A stretch of DNA of 14,697 bases from Elusimicrobia bacterium RIFCSPLOWO2_01_FULL_54_10 (GCA_001799975.1 MGUQ01000012.1:16316-31012), one strand, 5' to 3'; positions 1 to 7,793 are shown, counted from the stretch's first letter. The notes: generated by a model from the letters alone, not told the origin. Numbers and translations: made by a program.

Positions 1-1
1 C

Positions 2-1528
2 ACGGCCACCTCCGGCCCCGGCGCAACCAATTTAATCACCGGGTTAGCCACGGCCCACATGGATTCCATTCCTCTTGTGGCCATCACCGGTCAGGTGCGC
101 ACAGACGCCATCGGCTCGGACGCATTCCAGGAAGCAGACGCCACTGGCTGCACCCGCCCCGTGACCAAACACAATTTCTTGGTGAAAGACGTGAAAGATC
201 TGGCCCGCGTGATGAAAGAGGCTTTTTATATCGCCTCTTCCGGCAGGCCCGGGCCCGTGCATGTGGACGTGCCCGTGGATGTGCAGCGCGCCAAGTGCGA
301 ATTTGAATATCCCGAGAAAGTGAACATCCGCTCTTACAACCCCACCATCAAGGGCCATCCCATGCAGATCAAAAAAGCCGTGGAGCTTTTCAAGGCCGCG
401 GAACGGCCTCTGTTGTATGTGGGCGGAGGCGTCACGCTCTCTGGTTCCTCCAACATTTTGCGCGAGATTGCGGAGAAAACCGGCACGCCCGTGGCCACCA
501 CTCTCATGGCCAACGGCACTATGTCTTTTGACCATCCGCTCAACATGGGCCCCTTGGGCATGCACGGAAAATATTCCACCAACACCGCCATGCAAAAGTG
601 CGACCTCCTCATTTCTTGCGGCGCGCGTTTTGATGACCGCGTGACCGGAAAAGTTTCCGCTTTCTCCCAAAATTCCAAAAAAATCCATTTTGACATTGAT
701 CCCGCCAACATCGGCAAAGTCGTGAAAATCGACGTGCCCATCGTGGGAGACCTGAAAAGCAGCTTGAAAGATTTTCTGGACGAGCTGCCCCGCATGAGCC
801 ACAAGGAATGGGTGGACCAAATCAAAGATTGGGACAAGACGCACCCTTTCAGCTTTGACAAAAAAATAGATGACGATTTCATCAAGCCCCAGTTCATCAT
901 CAAGAAACTTCATGAACTGACCAAGGGCGATGCCATCGTCAGCACGGGCGTGGGCCAGCACCAGATGTGGGCGATGCAGTGGTATCCGTGCAAATCGCCC
1001 CGCCATTTCCTGACCAGCGGCGGTTTGGGAACCATGGGCTACGGGTTTCCTTCCGCCATCGGCGCCAAAGCGGGCAACCCCGGCAAAACCGTGATCTGCA
1101 TCGACGGCGACGGCTCTTTCCAGATGACCATGTGCGAAATGGCCACCGCCATCCATGAGAAGTATAAAATCATCGTGATCATCATCAACAATTATTATCT
1201 GGGCATGGTGCGCCAGTGGCAGGAGCTGTTCTATAAGGAAAGGTTTTCCGGCTCTTCCTTAATGGAAAGCGGCGGCATGGGCGACAAAGACCACAAAATT
1301 GACCCCAAAACGCTCAAATACATCCCCGATTTCGTGAAATTTGCCGAGGCTTACGGCGCGCTCGGCCTGCGTGTGAGCAAAGATGAAGAAGTGGGTCCGG
1401 CTCTGGAAAAAGCGCTCAAATTTGACGGCCCTGTAGTGATCGACTGCATCATCCATCCCGAAGAAAAGGTGTTTCCCATGGTGCCTGCGGGTGCGGGCCT
1501 GGACGAAATCATCGTGGACATGGCATGA
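2..1528 (+). CDS. ilvB: Acetolactate synthase, large (catalytic) subunit, 5'-truncated by window edge
   Basis: This is the thiamine-diphosphate enzyme that condenses two pyruvates to acetolactate, or pyruvate with 2-oxobutyrate, the first common step of valine, leucine and isoleucine synthesis. The frame is open from base 2. Codons before the ATG at 59 already encode the family motif TSGPGATNL followed by MDSIPLVAITGQV, so 59 is internal and the gene enters from the left. By comparison with the family about 60-75 N-terminal residues are missing, including the catalytic Glu. The central FAD/Rossmann-like domain and the C-terminal ThDP domain are complete: the GDG of the ThDP/Mg motif is at 1106-1114 and its closing NN at 1187-1192, followed by YLGMVRQWQ. 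An apparent insertion of about 15 residues lies between RFSG and PDFVKFAEAYG (roughly 1246-1330). The stop overlaps the ilvN start as ATGA. The family assignment is certain; the true start lies outside the window. Confidence 0.97.
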   Translation, partial: TATSGPGATNLITGLATAHMDSIPLVAITGQVRTDAIGSDAFQEADATGCTRPVTKHNFLVKDVKDLARVMKEAFYIASSGRPGPVHVDVPVDVQRAKCEFEYPEKVNIRSYNPTIKGHPMQIKKAVELFKAAERPLLYVGGGVTLSGSSNILREIAEKTGTPVATTLMANGTMSFDHPLNMGPLGMHGKYSTNTAMQKCDLLISCGARFDDRVTGKVSAFSQNSKKIHFDIDPANIGKVVKIDVPIVGDLKSSLKDFLDELPRMSHKEWVDQIKDWDKTHPFSFDKKIDDDFIKPQFIIKKLHELTKGDAIVSTGVGQHQMWAMQWYPCKSPRHFLTSGGLGTMGYGFPSAIGAKAGNPGKTVICIDGDGSFQMTMCEMATAIHEKYKIIVIIINNYYLGMVRQWQELFYKERFSGSSLMESGGMGDKDHKIDPKTLKYIPDFVKFAEAYGALGLRVSKDEEVGPALEKALKFDGPVVIDCIIHPEEKVFPMVPAGAGLDEIIVDMA

Positions 1529-2088
1529 AAAAGCTGAGCTTGGAGCCCAAACACACCATTTCAGTGCTCGTGGAAAACCGTTCCGGCGTGCTCGCGCGCA
1601 TTTCCGGGCTTTTTTCCGCCCGCGGGTTCAACATTGATTCTCTGGCCGTGGGCGAGACGGAAGACCCCACGGTGTCCCGCATGACCATTGTGGTCAAGGG
1701 CGATGAACGGATTTTGGAGCAGGTGGAAAAGCAGTTGAACAAGGTGATTGATGTGATCAAGGTGTCGGACTATATGGAAACGCCTCACCTGGAGCGCGAT
1801 TTGGCGCTCATCAAGGTTAACGCGGACAAGCGTAACCGCTCGGAACTTCTGCAGGTTGTGGACATTTTCCGCGCCAAGATTGTGGATGTGGCGCCGGATT
1901 CCGTGATTGTGGAAGCCACGGGAGACGAAGCCAAAATTCTGGCCCTTTTGGAGATGCTGGAGCCCTTTGGCGTCAAAGAAATGTGCCGCACAGGGATTGT
2001 GGCCATGGCCCGCGGAGCGAAATCGCTCACGCTGGCAGAGAAGCAGGAAAAAACCAAAACGGAAAAAATAGGAGCCGCGAATGCCTAA
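1525..2088 (+). CDS. ilvN: Acetolactate synthase, small (regulatory) subunit
   Basis: This is the regulatory partner of the large subunit. In the family it raises catalytic activity and confers feedback inhibition by valine or other branched-chain amino acids. The 187-residue protein has an N-terminal ACT domain (about residues 9-80) with the signature [20 protein letters not shown] and [12 protein letters not shown], where effector binds at the ACT dimer interface. A C-terminal ALS_ss_C-type domain follows (about 85-165, ending near GIVAMARG). A charged, Lys/Glu-rich tail of about 20 residues closes the protein. It is the longer single-ACT form (about 160-190 aa), not the short E. coli IlvN type. 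The start ATG overlaps the ilvB stop (ATGA, 1525-1528) and has no strong Shine-Dalgarno, so translational coupling is likely. The 3' end overlaps ilvC by 8 nt. The symbol ilvH would serve equally well. Confidence 0.96.
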   Translation: MKKLSLEPKHTISVLVENRSGVLARISGLFSARGFNIDSLAVGETEDPTVSRMTIVVKGDERILEQVEKQLNKVIDVIKVSDYMETPHLERDLALIKVNADKRNRSELLQVVDIFRAKIVDVAPDSVIVEATGDEAKILALLEMLEPFGVKEMCRTGIVAMARGAKSLTLAEKQEKTKTEKIGAANA

Positions 2089-3160
2089 ATCGATATCCAA
2101 ACGCCCGTCCGCGAAAACCACTTTGACCAACGGCCATTCTAAACTGACGGCCCAGACTTTTTACGAAAAGGACAGCAACATCAAATTGCTGAAGGGCAAG
2201 AAGATCGTCGTGCTGGGCTACGGCTCTCAGGGCCACGGGCAAGCGCTCAATTTGAAAGACAGCGGGCTGGATGTGACCGTGTCCGTGCGCAAGGGCGGCC
2301 GGGGCTACAACCTGGCTTTAAAGCACGGCTGGCACGAAGGCAAAAATTTGGTTTCCAACAACGCCGAAGCCGTGAAAGGCGCCGACTGGGTGCATTTTCT
2401 TCTGCCCGACGAAACGCAAAAGGAAGTTTGGGAGAACGAAGTGAAGCCCAACCTGAAAAAAGGCGCGGTCCTCTCCTTCTCACACGGGTTTAACATCCGC
2501 TTCAGCCAGATCGTGCCGCTCAAAGAATGCGACGTGGTGCTGATCGCTCCCAAGGGCCCCGGGCACCTGGTGCGCAGAACTTTTGAAGAAGGCAAAGGCA
2601 CCCCGGCGCTTGTGGCCGTGGAGCAGGATTACAGCGGCAAGGCGTTGAAGCTTGCTCTGGCGTATGCTGCCGGCATCGGAGCTGCTCGCGCGGGCGTCAT
2701 TCTCACCACCTTCACTGAGGAAACTGAGACAGATTTATTTGGCGAGCAGACGGTGCTTTGCGGCGGAGCCGTGGATCTCATGAAAGCCGGTTTTGAGACT
2801 CTCATTGAAGCGGGCTATCAGCCCGAGATCGCTTATTTTGAGTGCCTGCATGAGCTGAAACTCATCACGGACCTGGTGCAGGAAGGCGGCATCGCCTGGA
2901 TGAACCATTCCATTTCCAACACGGCCGAATACGGCGAATATTCCCGCGGGCCGCGCATCGTGACAGACGAAACCAAGAAGGAAATGAAGAAAATCCTTTC
3001 CGAAATCCAGTCGGGCGCGTTCGCGCGCGAATACATCCTGGAAAACCGCGCGGGCCAGCCGGTACTTAACTCTTACCGCAAAAACCTGGCCAAGCACCCC
3101 ATCGAAAAAGTGGGCGAAAAACTCCGGGCCATGATGCCCTGGCTTAAGAAAAAGGAATAA
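2081..3160 (+). CDS. ilvC: Ketol-acid reductoisomerase, class I-like
   Basis: This enzyme isomerises and reduces acetolactate to 2,3-dihydroxyisovalerate (or the acetohydroxybutyrate equivalent) with NAD(P)H and Mg2+, the second common step of branched-chain synthesis. The 359-residue protein has a Rossmann domain with [16 protein letters not shown] (about 45-60) and then the all-helical knotted domain. Metal and substrate residues are visible: D218 and E222 in DLFGEQ, E254 and E258 in ECLHE, and S279 in SNTAEYG. The [10 protein letters not shown] motif is intact. It exceeds the usual 330-340 aa because of an N-terminal extension of about 20 residues rich in Lys, Ser and Thr. The start at 2081 is supported by GGAG at 2071-2074. 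The cofactor loop at residues 70-76 (RKGGRGY) has Gly where family members usually show Ser; see findings. SecY begins 2 nt after the stop. Confidence 0.97.
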   Translation: MPKSISKRPSAKTTLTNGHSKLTAQTFYEKDSNIKLLKGKKIVVLGYGSQGHGQALNLKDSGLDVTVSVRKGGRGYNLALKHGWHEGKNLVSNNAEAVKGADWVHFLLPDETQKEVWENEVKPNLKKGAVLSFSHGFNIRFSQIVPLKECDVVLIAPKGPGHLVRRTFEEGKGTPALVAVEQDYSGKALKLALAYAAGIGAARAGVILTTFTEETETDLFGEQTVLCGGAVDLMKAGFETLIEAGYQPEIAYFECLHELKLITDLVQEGGIAWMNHSISNTAEYGEYSRGPRIVTDETKKEMKKILSEIQSGAFAREYILENRAGQPVLNSYRKNLAKHPIEKVGEKLRAMMPWLKKKE

Positions 3161-3162
3161 GC

Positions 3163-4491
3163 ATGATCAAATCATTCGCGGATATTTTTGAAGTCCCCGA
3201 GCTTAAGAAAAAAGTCTTCTTTACGCTCGCGGTCTTGACGGCTTACCGCTTTGGCGCCGTTGTGCCCCTTCCGGGCATTAATTCGGATGCCGTCCGCCTT
3301 CTTTTTGAAACTCAGAAAAATACCCTGCTCGGATTCCTGGACATCTTCTCCGGCGGAGCGCTCGGCCGCTTCTCGATTTTTTCCATGGGCATCATGCCCT
3401 ACATCAACGCCAGCATCATCATCAGCCTCCTTCAGGGCGCCCACATATTCCCGCTCCTGGACCGGCTTCAAAAGGAAGGGGAACTGGGCCGCAAAAAAAT
3501 CAACCAATATACCCGATATCTTACTCTGGCCTTGGGCGCTGTTCAGTCGCTGGGTCTTGTTTACAGTCTTTCCAAACTGCCCACTCCTGGCAATATTCCC
3601 ATCATCGACAATCCCACAGCCGGCTTCTATGCCCTGAGCGTTCTCACGCTCATGACCGGGACTGTCCTGGTAATGTGGATGGGGGAGCAAATCACCGAAA
3701 ACGGCATCGGCAACGGCATTTCGCTCATTATTTTCACAGGCATCATCATCGGGCTTCCTCGCGGCATCGGAGACCTCTTCCGCCTGCTTCGCATCGAAGA
3801 AATCTCCATTTTTGGCGCCCTTTTCCTTCTGGCCATTGTGCTGGGCTCCATTGCCTTCACCGTGCTGGTGGAAACGGGACAGCGAAAAATTCCCGTTCAG
3901 TATGCCAAACGCATGGTGGGACGCAAAGTGATGGGCGGAGTTTCCACATTCCTTCCCATCAAAGTGGACACTTCCGGCGTCATTGCCGTCATTTTCGCCG
4001 TTTCCATTCTTTCAGTGCCGGTCACTCTGGCTCAGTTTTTTCCGGAAAACTCTTTTTGGCGCGGGTTCATGGATGTGTGGAACCGCGGCGGCTGGATGTA
4101 TGAAACTCTCTATGCCGCTTTCATCATTTTCTTCTGTTATTTTTACAATTCCATTCAGTTCAATCCCACAGACTTGGCAGAAAATTTAAAGAAATGGGGC
4201 GGGTTCATCCCGGGCATCCGGCCGGGAGAGCAGACCGCTCAATACATTCAAAAAGTTCTGGAGCGCATCACGCTTTGGGGAGCCCTCTTTGTGGTGATGA
4301 TCGCCATCCTGCCGGACGTCCTGCGCCAAAAGATGAACGCGCCCTTTTTCTTCGGCGGCACCTCGCTGCTCATTGCGGTGGGCGTGGCGCTGGACACCAT
4401 CGGCCAGATTGAATCGCACTTGATCGCCCGGCATTATGAGGGCTTCATGAAGCAGAACCGCATCAAGGGCCGCTGGTTCAACGTTCGCTAA
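3163..4491 (+). CDS. secY: Preprotein translocase channel subunit SecY
   Basis: SecY is the ten-helix membrane channel of the Sec translocon. It works with SecE and SecG to pass unfolded preproteins across, or release them into, the cytoplasmic membrane. The 442-residue sequence has the family opening (FADIFEVPELKKKVFFTL), TM1 with YRFGAVVPLPG, the plug and TM2 region DIFSGGALGRFSIFSMGIMPYINASI, and the DRLQKEGELGRKKINQYTRY loop. The cytoplasmic C4-C5 contact loops for SecA and ribosome follow, including GQRKIPVQYAKR, then FNPTDLAENLKKWGGFIPGIRPG and a C-terminal MKQNRIKGRWF tail. The length is typical. The start ATG lies 2 nt after the ilvC stop, with AAGGAA at the end of ilvC as likely Shine-Dalgarno. 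In most bacteria rplO precedes secY; here ilvC does. Adk follows after 12 nt, the classical downstream order. Confidence 0.98.
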   Translation: MIKSFADIFEVPELKKKVFFTLAVLTAYRFGAVVPLPGINSDAVRLLFETQKNTLLGFLDIFSGGALGRFSIFSMGIMPYINASIIISLLQGAHIFPLLDRLQKEGELGRKKINQYTRYLTLALGAVQSLGLVYSLSKLPTPGNIPIIDNPTAGFYALSVLTLMTGTVLVMWMGEQITENGIGNGISLIIFTGIIIGLPRGIGDLFRLLRIEEISIFGALFLLAIVLGSIAFTVLVETGQRKIPVQYAKRMVGRKVMGGVSTFLPIKVDTSGVIAVIFAVSILSVPVTLAQFFPENSFWRGFMDVWNRGGWMYETLYAAFIIFFCYFYNSIQFNPTDLAENLKKWGGFIPGIRPGEQTAQYIQKVLERITLWGALFVVMIAILPDVLRQKMNAPFFFGGTSLLIAVGVALDTIGQIESHLIARHYEGFMKQNRIKGRWFNVR

Positions 4492-4503
4492 CAGATCTTT
4501 GAA

Positions 4504-5163
4504 ATGAAACTGGCAATTTTAGGCCCTCCGGGCTCCGGCAAAGGCACGCAGTCCACTAAGCTGGCTCACCGCTTGGGGATAAAGCACATCTCCACGGGAG
4601 ACATTCTGCGCACGGCGGTCAAGGACAAAACGCCCCTGGGCAAAAAAGCCCACGAGTTCATCAACAGCGGGCAGCTAGTGCCGGATGAGCTCATGATCGG
4701 CATCGTTAAAGAGCGCATCGCTGAGAAGGATTGTAAAAACGGGTTTATTTTGGACGGCTTCCCGCGCACCATCCCGCAAGCGCAGATGCTGGATAAAAAC
4801 ATTGCACTGGATCAGGTCATCTTCTTTGACGTCTCAGAGGAAGAATGCTCCCGGCGCTTGAGCAGCCGGCAAATCTGCACCCAATGCGGACAGATTTATA
4901 ATCCCACAACGCGGCCGCCGCTTCGGGCCGGCAAGTGCGACAAATGCAAAGGGCCCCTGGCTACGCGCGAAGACGACAAGCCTGAGACGGTCAAAAAAAG
5001 GCTCAAGGTTTATAGAGAGCAGACAGAGCCCGTAGTTGAATTTTATAAGCAGTCGGAGCGGCTCTCGGTGATGGGCAAGAGCGGCACTCCCGATGAGATC
5101 TTTGAATATTTAGTGAATCTGGTGGAAAGCCATGAACGCGGTCGAGCGGCGGGTCGAGCTTAA
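4504..5163 (+). CDS. adk: Adenylate kinase, zinc-binding LID type
   Basis: Adenylate kinase interconverts ATP + AMP and 2 ADP in the cytoplasm. The 219-residue protein starts with the P-loop GPPGSGKGTQ (residues 7-16), then the AMP-binding section (HISTGDILRTAV, and GFILDGFPRTIPQA with the conserved DGFPRT), then a long-form LID. The LID has two cysteine pairs, C125-x2-C128 and C145-x2-C148, the tetracysteine zinc site seen in many Gram-positive and other bacterial Adk proteins; E. coli Adk lacks it. Arg residues that close on the phosphates (RLSSRQ, RREDDKPE-like TREDDKPETVKKRL) are present. The end of the gene, encoding a basic tail (HERGRAAGRA), overlaps the start of map by 32 nt. The position between secY and map is the standard spc-operon order. 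Confidence 0.97.
   Translation: MKLAILGPPGSGKGTQSTKLAHRLGIKHISTGDILRTAVKDKTPLGKKAHEFINSGQLVPDELMIGIVKERIAEKDCKNGFILDGFPRTIPQAQMLDKNIALDQVIFFDVSEEECSRRLSSRQICTQCGQIYNPTTRPPLRAGKCDKCKGPLATREDDKPETVKKRLKVYREQTEPVVEFYKQSERLSVMGKSGTPDEIFEYLVNLVESHERGRAAGRA
5121..5126 (+). promoter_or_regulatory. Ribosome-binding site for map, inside adk
   Basis: GGTGGA lies five bases before the map ATG at 5132 and within the adk coding sequence. It supports the start that makes the two genes overlap by 32 nt. Confidence 0.65.
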
Positions 5164-5896
5164 GTCTGAGAAGGAAATCGCGGCTCTTCGCGCGGCAGGC
5201 AAGCTGGCCGCGGGCCTGCTCAATGAAGTCTGCGCGCAAGTGCGGCCCGGAATCACCACGGACGAGCTGGACAAGGTTGGGGCGGAGTTTATCCGCAAGA
5301 ACGGAGCCAAGCCCGCATTTTTGGGGTATCGCGGGTTTCCAAAAACAATTTGCCTGTCCGTGAACGATGAAGTGGTTCACGGCATCCCGGGCGGCCGCAA
5401 GCTGGCGGAAGGCGACATTTTAGGCGTAGACGTAGGTGTTCTTTTAAATGGATGGTACGGCGATACGGCGCGCACCGTGGCCGTGGGGCAGATTGACGCG
5501 CAAGCCCAGAGACTGCTCATCGTTTCCAAAGAGTCGCTTGAGCGCTCCATGGACGCCGCAAAAAACGGCGGCCGGCTGGGAGACATCTCTAACGCCATGC
5601 AGTCCGTTGTGGAGAAAGCGGGTTTCAGCGTGGTGCGCGAATACGGGGGCCACGGCATAGGCCGCGGGCTGCACGAAGATCCGCACGTGCCCTGCCTGGG
5701 CAAAGCGGGCACCGGCGTGAGGCTGGTTCCCGGCATGGTGCTGGCTCTGGAAGTGATGGCCAACGCCGGAATGCCGGAAATCGATCACAAGGCTGATGAT
5801 TGGACAGTGGTGACAAAAGACGGATCGCTTTCGGCGCATTTTGAGCACACCGTGGCGATCACGGAAAAAGGAACGGAGGTACTTACAGTAATCTGA
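5132..5896 (+). CDS. map: Methionine aminopeptidase, type I
   Basis: This dinuclear metallopeptidase removes the initiator Met from new proteins once it is deformylated. The 254-residue single-domain pita-bread fold has all the expected metal ligands: D100 (GVDVG), D111 (YGDTARTVAVG), H174 (GGHGIGRGLHEDPHV), E207 (LALEV) and E238 (SAHFEHTVAITE). The substrate-binding His H83 (NDEVVHGIP) is also present. Spacing matches E. coli Map within a residue. The usual Pro after the fifth ligand (IEP) is Val here. The start at 5132 is preceded by GGTGGA (5121-5126). No later in-frame start exists before the conserved ELKSEKEI core, so the 32-nt overlap with adk is genuine. Lack of an N-terminal zinc-finger extension puts it in class Ia. 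Confidence 0.97.
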   Translation: MNAVERRVELKSEKEIAALRAAGKLAAGLLNEVCAQVRPGITTDELDKVGAEFIRKNGAKPAFLGYRGFPKTICLSVNDEVVHGIPGGRKLAEGDILGVDVGVLLNGWYGDTARTVAVGQIDAQAQRLLIVSKESLERSMDAAKNGGRLGDISNAMQSVVEKAGFSVVREYGGHGIGRGLHEDPHVPCLGKAGTGVRLVPGMVLALEVMANAGMPEIDHKADDWTVVTKDGSLSAHFEHTVAITEKGTEVLTVI

Positions 5897-5899
5897 TTT

Positions 5900-6154
5900 A
5901 TGGCTAAAGAAGAAAAAATAGAAGTCGAAGGAAAAGTTCTGGAAGCGCTCCCCAACGCGATGTTCCGCGTGGAAATCGAGGGAGGGCACGTGGTGCTGGC
6001 TCATATTTCCGGTAAGATGCGGATGCATTACATCCGGATTTTGAGAGGGGACAAGGTGCGCATCGAGCTGTCGCCGTACGATCTGACCCGCGGACGAATC
6101 ACCTACCGCGGAGAAAAAAGGGAGCCCCAGCCCGATAATGGAGCGAAATCATGA
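5900..6154 (+). CDS. infA: Translation initiation factor IF-1
   Basis: IF-1 is a small OB-fold protein that occupies the A site of the 30S subunit during initiation, with IF-2 and IF-3. The 84-residue product begins [25 protein letters not shown] and continues through the conserved [42 protein letters not shown] core, which spans about residues 8-70. It is about 12 residues longer than the common 72-residue form because of a hydrophilic C-terminal tail. The start is 3 nt after the map stop. The nearest strong Shine-Dalgarno, GGAGGT at 5875-5880, is 19 nt upstream, so translation may depend on ribosomes arriving from map. The stop overlaps the rpmJ start as ATGA. The map-infA-rpmJ-rpsM order is classical. 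Confidence 0.97.
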   Translation: MAKEEKIEVEGKVLEALPNAMFRVEIEGGHVVLAHISGKMRMHYIRILRGDKVRIELSPYDLTRGRITYRGEKREPQPDNGAKS

Positions 6155-6264
6155 AGGTAAGAGCCTCAGTGAAAAAAATATGCAACAAATGCCGCGTGAT
6201 CAAGCGCAAGGGCGTGGTGCGGGTGGTTTGCACCGACCTGCGCCACAAACAGCGGCAAGGTTGA
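6151..6264 (+). CDS. rpmJ: Large subunit ribosomal protein bL36, zinc-ribbon (C+) form
   Basis: A 37-residue protein read from ATG at 6151 to TGA at 6262-6264, starting [20 protein letters not shown]. It is the smallest protein of the 50S subunit and sits near the peptidyl transferase centre rRNA. The zinc ligands of the C+ form are all present: C11, C14, C27 and H32. The length and basic composition are exactly those of the family. The start codon overlaps the infA stop (ATGA), which suggests coupled translation; the stop is 14 nt before rpsM. Some genomes carry a second, zinc-free copy for zinc starvation; none is visible in this window. Confidence 0.96.
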   Translation: MKVRASVKKICNKCRVIKRKGVVRVVCTDLRHKQRQG

Positions 6265-6278
6265 TTTAAGGAGAGTTT

Positions 6279-6680
6279 ATGGCACGAATTGCCGGAATAG
6301 AATTACCCAAAGAAAAAAGAGTGGAAATCGGCTTGGCCTACATTTTTGGAGTGGGCCGTCCCCAGGCGCTGCGCATCTGCCGCGAGGCGGGCGTGGATCT
6401 GGGTATTCGCATCAAGGATCTGACAGATTCGGATGTGAGCAAGATCAACAATTTCATTATGCAGAACATAAAAGTGGAAGGCGATTTGCGCCGGGAAATT
6501 CAAGGCAATATCCGCCGGCTGATCGACATCGGTTCCTACCGCGGCCTGCGCCACAGGCGGAACCTCCCCACCCGGGGACAACGGACCAAAACAAACGCGC
6601 GCACAAGGCGCGGCAGACGCAAGACGGTGGGCTCAGCGCGGGCAGAAAAGCCGGCAACAGCAGCTCCAGCCGGTAAATAA
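6279..6680 (+). CDS. rpsM: Small subunit ribosomal protein uS13
   Basis: uS13 sits in the head of the 30S subunit, contacts the P-site tRNA through its C-terminal tail and bridges to the 50S subunit. The 133-residue protein opens with [24 protein letters not shown]. It contains the helix-two-turn-helix core (about residues 14-60) and the signature [29 protein letters not shown] (about 86-114). A basic and then Ala/Pro-rich tail makes it about 10 residues longer than typical. The start is well supported by TAAGGAG at 6267-6273, five bases before the ATG. It begins the alpha-operon order rpsM-rpsK-rpsD-rpoA-rplQ. A 14-nt leader leaves little room for an E. coli-type S4 autoregulatory pseudoknot outside coding sequence. 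Confidence 0.98.
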   Translation: MARIAGIELPKEKRVEIGLAYIFGVGRPQALRICREAGVDLGIRIKDLTDSDVSKINNFIMQNIKVEGDLRREIQGNIRRLIDIGSYRGLRHRRNLPTRGQRTKTNARTRRGRRKTVGSARAEKPATAAPAGK

Positions 6681-6697
6681 TACGGGGGACTATTCAA

Positions 6698-7126
6698 ATG
6701 GCAGAACAACAAAAATCTGGAGCGCCGGCAGCAGCCGCACAGGCCAAAGGCCGCGCTAAAAGAAAAAAAATCTGGAAGAACGTCACACTGGCGAAAGTCT
6801 ACATCCAGTCGTCGTTCAATAATACGATCGTCAATATCACAGACGAACGGGGCAATACCATTGTCTGGTCTTCGGCCGGTTCCTGCGGTTTTAAGGGAAC
6901 CAAGAAAGGCACGCCGTTTGCCGCCAGCATCGCGGCCGAGTCGGCGGGGAAAAGGGCCATTGAAGCCGGAGTCAAGCAGGTTTCCGTTCTTGTTCGCGGG
7001 CCCGGATCGGGCCGTGAAACAGCCATTCGCGGCCTCCAGTCCGCAGGGCTTGTGGTCACCACTATCAGGGACGTGACTCCGCTTCCGCACAACGGATGCC
7101 GTCCGCCCAAGCCAAGGAGGGTTTAA
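6698..7126 (+). CDS. rpsK: Small subunit ribosomal protein uS11
   Basis: uS11 lies on the platform of the 30S subunit near the Shine-Dalgarno/anti-Shine-Dalgarno helix. The 142-residue protein has a low-complexity Ala/Lys-rich head (about residues 1-25). The conserved core follows: [21 protein letters not shown], then [35 protein letters not shown], and the closing signature [20 protein letters not shown]. The head accounts for about 13 residues beyond the usual 129. A G-rich Shine-Dalgarno-like stretch (GGGGGA, 6684-6689) precedes the ATG. The stop is 4 nt before the rpsD GTG, and the coding end also carries the rpsD ribosome-binding site. Confidence 0.98.
   Translation: MAEQQKSGAPAAAAQAKGRAKRKKIWKNVTLAKVYIQSSFNNTIVNITDERGNTIVWSSAGSCGFKGTKKGTPFAASIAAESAGKRAIEAGVKQVSVLVRGPGSGRETAIRGLQSAGLVVTTIRDVTPLPHNGCRPPKPRRV
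7114..7120 (+). promoter_or_regulatory. Ribosome-binding site deciding the GTG start of rpsD
   Basis: AAGGAGG, a perfect anti-16S match, sits within the last codons of rpsK and ten bases before the GTG at 7131. It explains why rpsD is read from GTG and not from a later Met, and it fits the family N-terminus. Confidence 0.85.
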
Positions 7127-7130
7127 TCAG

Positions 7131-7763
7131 GTGAGATATTCCGGACCGGTTTGCAGATTATGCCGCAGGGAAGGCGTGAAGCTTTTCTTGAAGGGCGACA
7201 AATGTTTTACCAAGTGCGTGCTGGACAAGAGAAAGGGCGTTCCCGGCCAGCACGGCAAGGCTTTCTCCGGCGGGAGAAAAGCGTCTGAATACAACAAACG
7301 CCTCCGCGAAAAGCAGAAACTCCGCCGCATGATCGGCGTAGCCGAAAAGCCGTTCCGCCGCTATTTCGCGATTGCCGCCGCCAAGCCGGGACTGACAGGT
7401 GAAAACCTGCTCAGAATCCTGGAAACCCGGCTGGACAATGTGACCCAGCGTCTGGGCTTTGCCATCTCCAAAGTGGCTGCGCGCCAAATGGTGCTTCACG
7501 GACACATGCTGGTGAACGGCAAAGCGGTGAACGTGCCGTCCTATCAGCTCAAGCCCGGAGACGCGGTTTCCATGAAGGAAGGATCCCGGGCCAACGCGCT
7601 GTATGCGCGGTGGTGGGAGCAGACTCACAAGACCTCGGTGTTCCCGTCCTGGCTGGAATCCAATGTCGCCGCCTGGAGCGGCCAGGTGAAAACTTGGCCT
7701 GCCCGTGACGAAATGTCTTTCCCCGTCAACGAGCAGCTGATCGTGGAACTGTACTCTAAATAA
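7131..7763 (+). CDS. rpsD: Small subunit ribosomal protein uS4, cysteine-bearing form
   Basis: uS4 is a primary 16S rRNA binder that nucleates 30S body assembly and takes part in decoding fidelity; in many bacteria it also represses its own operon. The gene starts with GTG: the first residues, (M)RYSGPVCRLCRREG, match the family N-terminus exactly, and AAGGAGG at 7114-7120 lies ten bases upstream. The 210-residue protein has an N-terminal cysteine knuckle (C8, C11, C25, C29), so it is the zinc-type S4. The usual four residues between the last two Cys are three here. VPGQHG and the C-terminal S4 RNA-binding domain (about 95-155, RLDNVTQRLGFAISKVAARQ onward) are intact. It is the only recognised gene here without an ATG start. 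rpoA follows after 30 nt. Confidence 0.98.
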   Translation: MRYSGPVCRLCRREGVKLFLKGDKCFTKCVLDKRKGVPGQHGKAFSGGRKASEYNKRLREKQKLRRMIGVAEKPFRRYFAIAAAKPGLTGENLLRILETRLDNVTQRLGFAISKVAARQMVLHGHMLVNGKAVNVPSYQLKPGDAVSMKEGSRANALYARWWEQTHKTSVFPSWLESNVAAWSGQVKTWPARDEMSFPVNEQLIVELYSK

Positions 7764-7793
7764 TTTTATACGGAAGTAAAGGAGCATAAAACA

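Noticed and set aside
59..61. ATG at 59 as the true start of ilvB
   Set aside because: The codons upstream in the same frame encode the conserved TSGPGATNL motif, so this Met is internal and the gene is cut by the window edge.
44..1156. Long open frame on the minus strand opposite ilvB (370 codons)
   Set aside because: It is His/Gly-rich with no recognisable domain, lies wholly opposite a conserved gene, and is explained by codon bias of the coding strand.
6600..6780. Ala/Pro/Lys-rich tail of uS13 and head of uS11 as a frameshift or horizontal insert
   Set aside because: Both frames are continuous, and such low-complexity ends are common in ribosomal proteins of GC-rich genomes.
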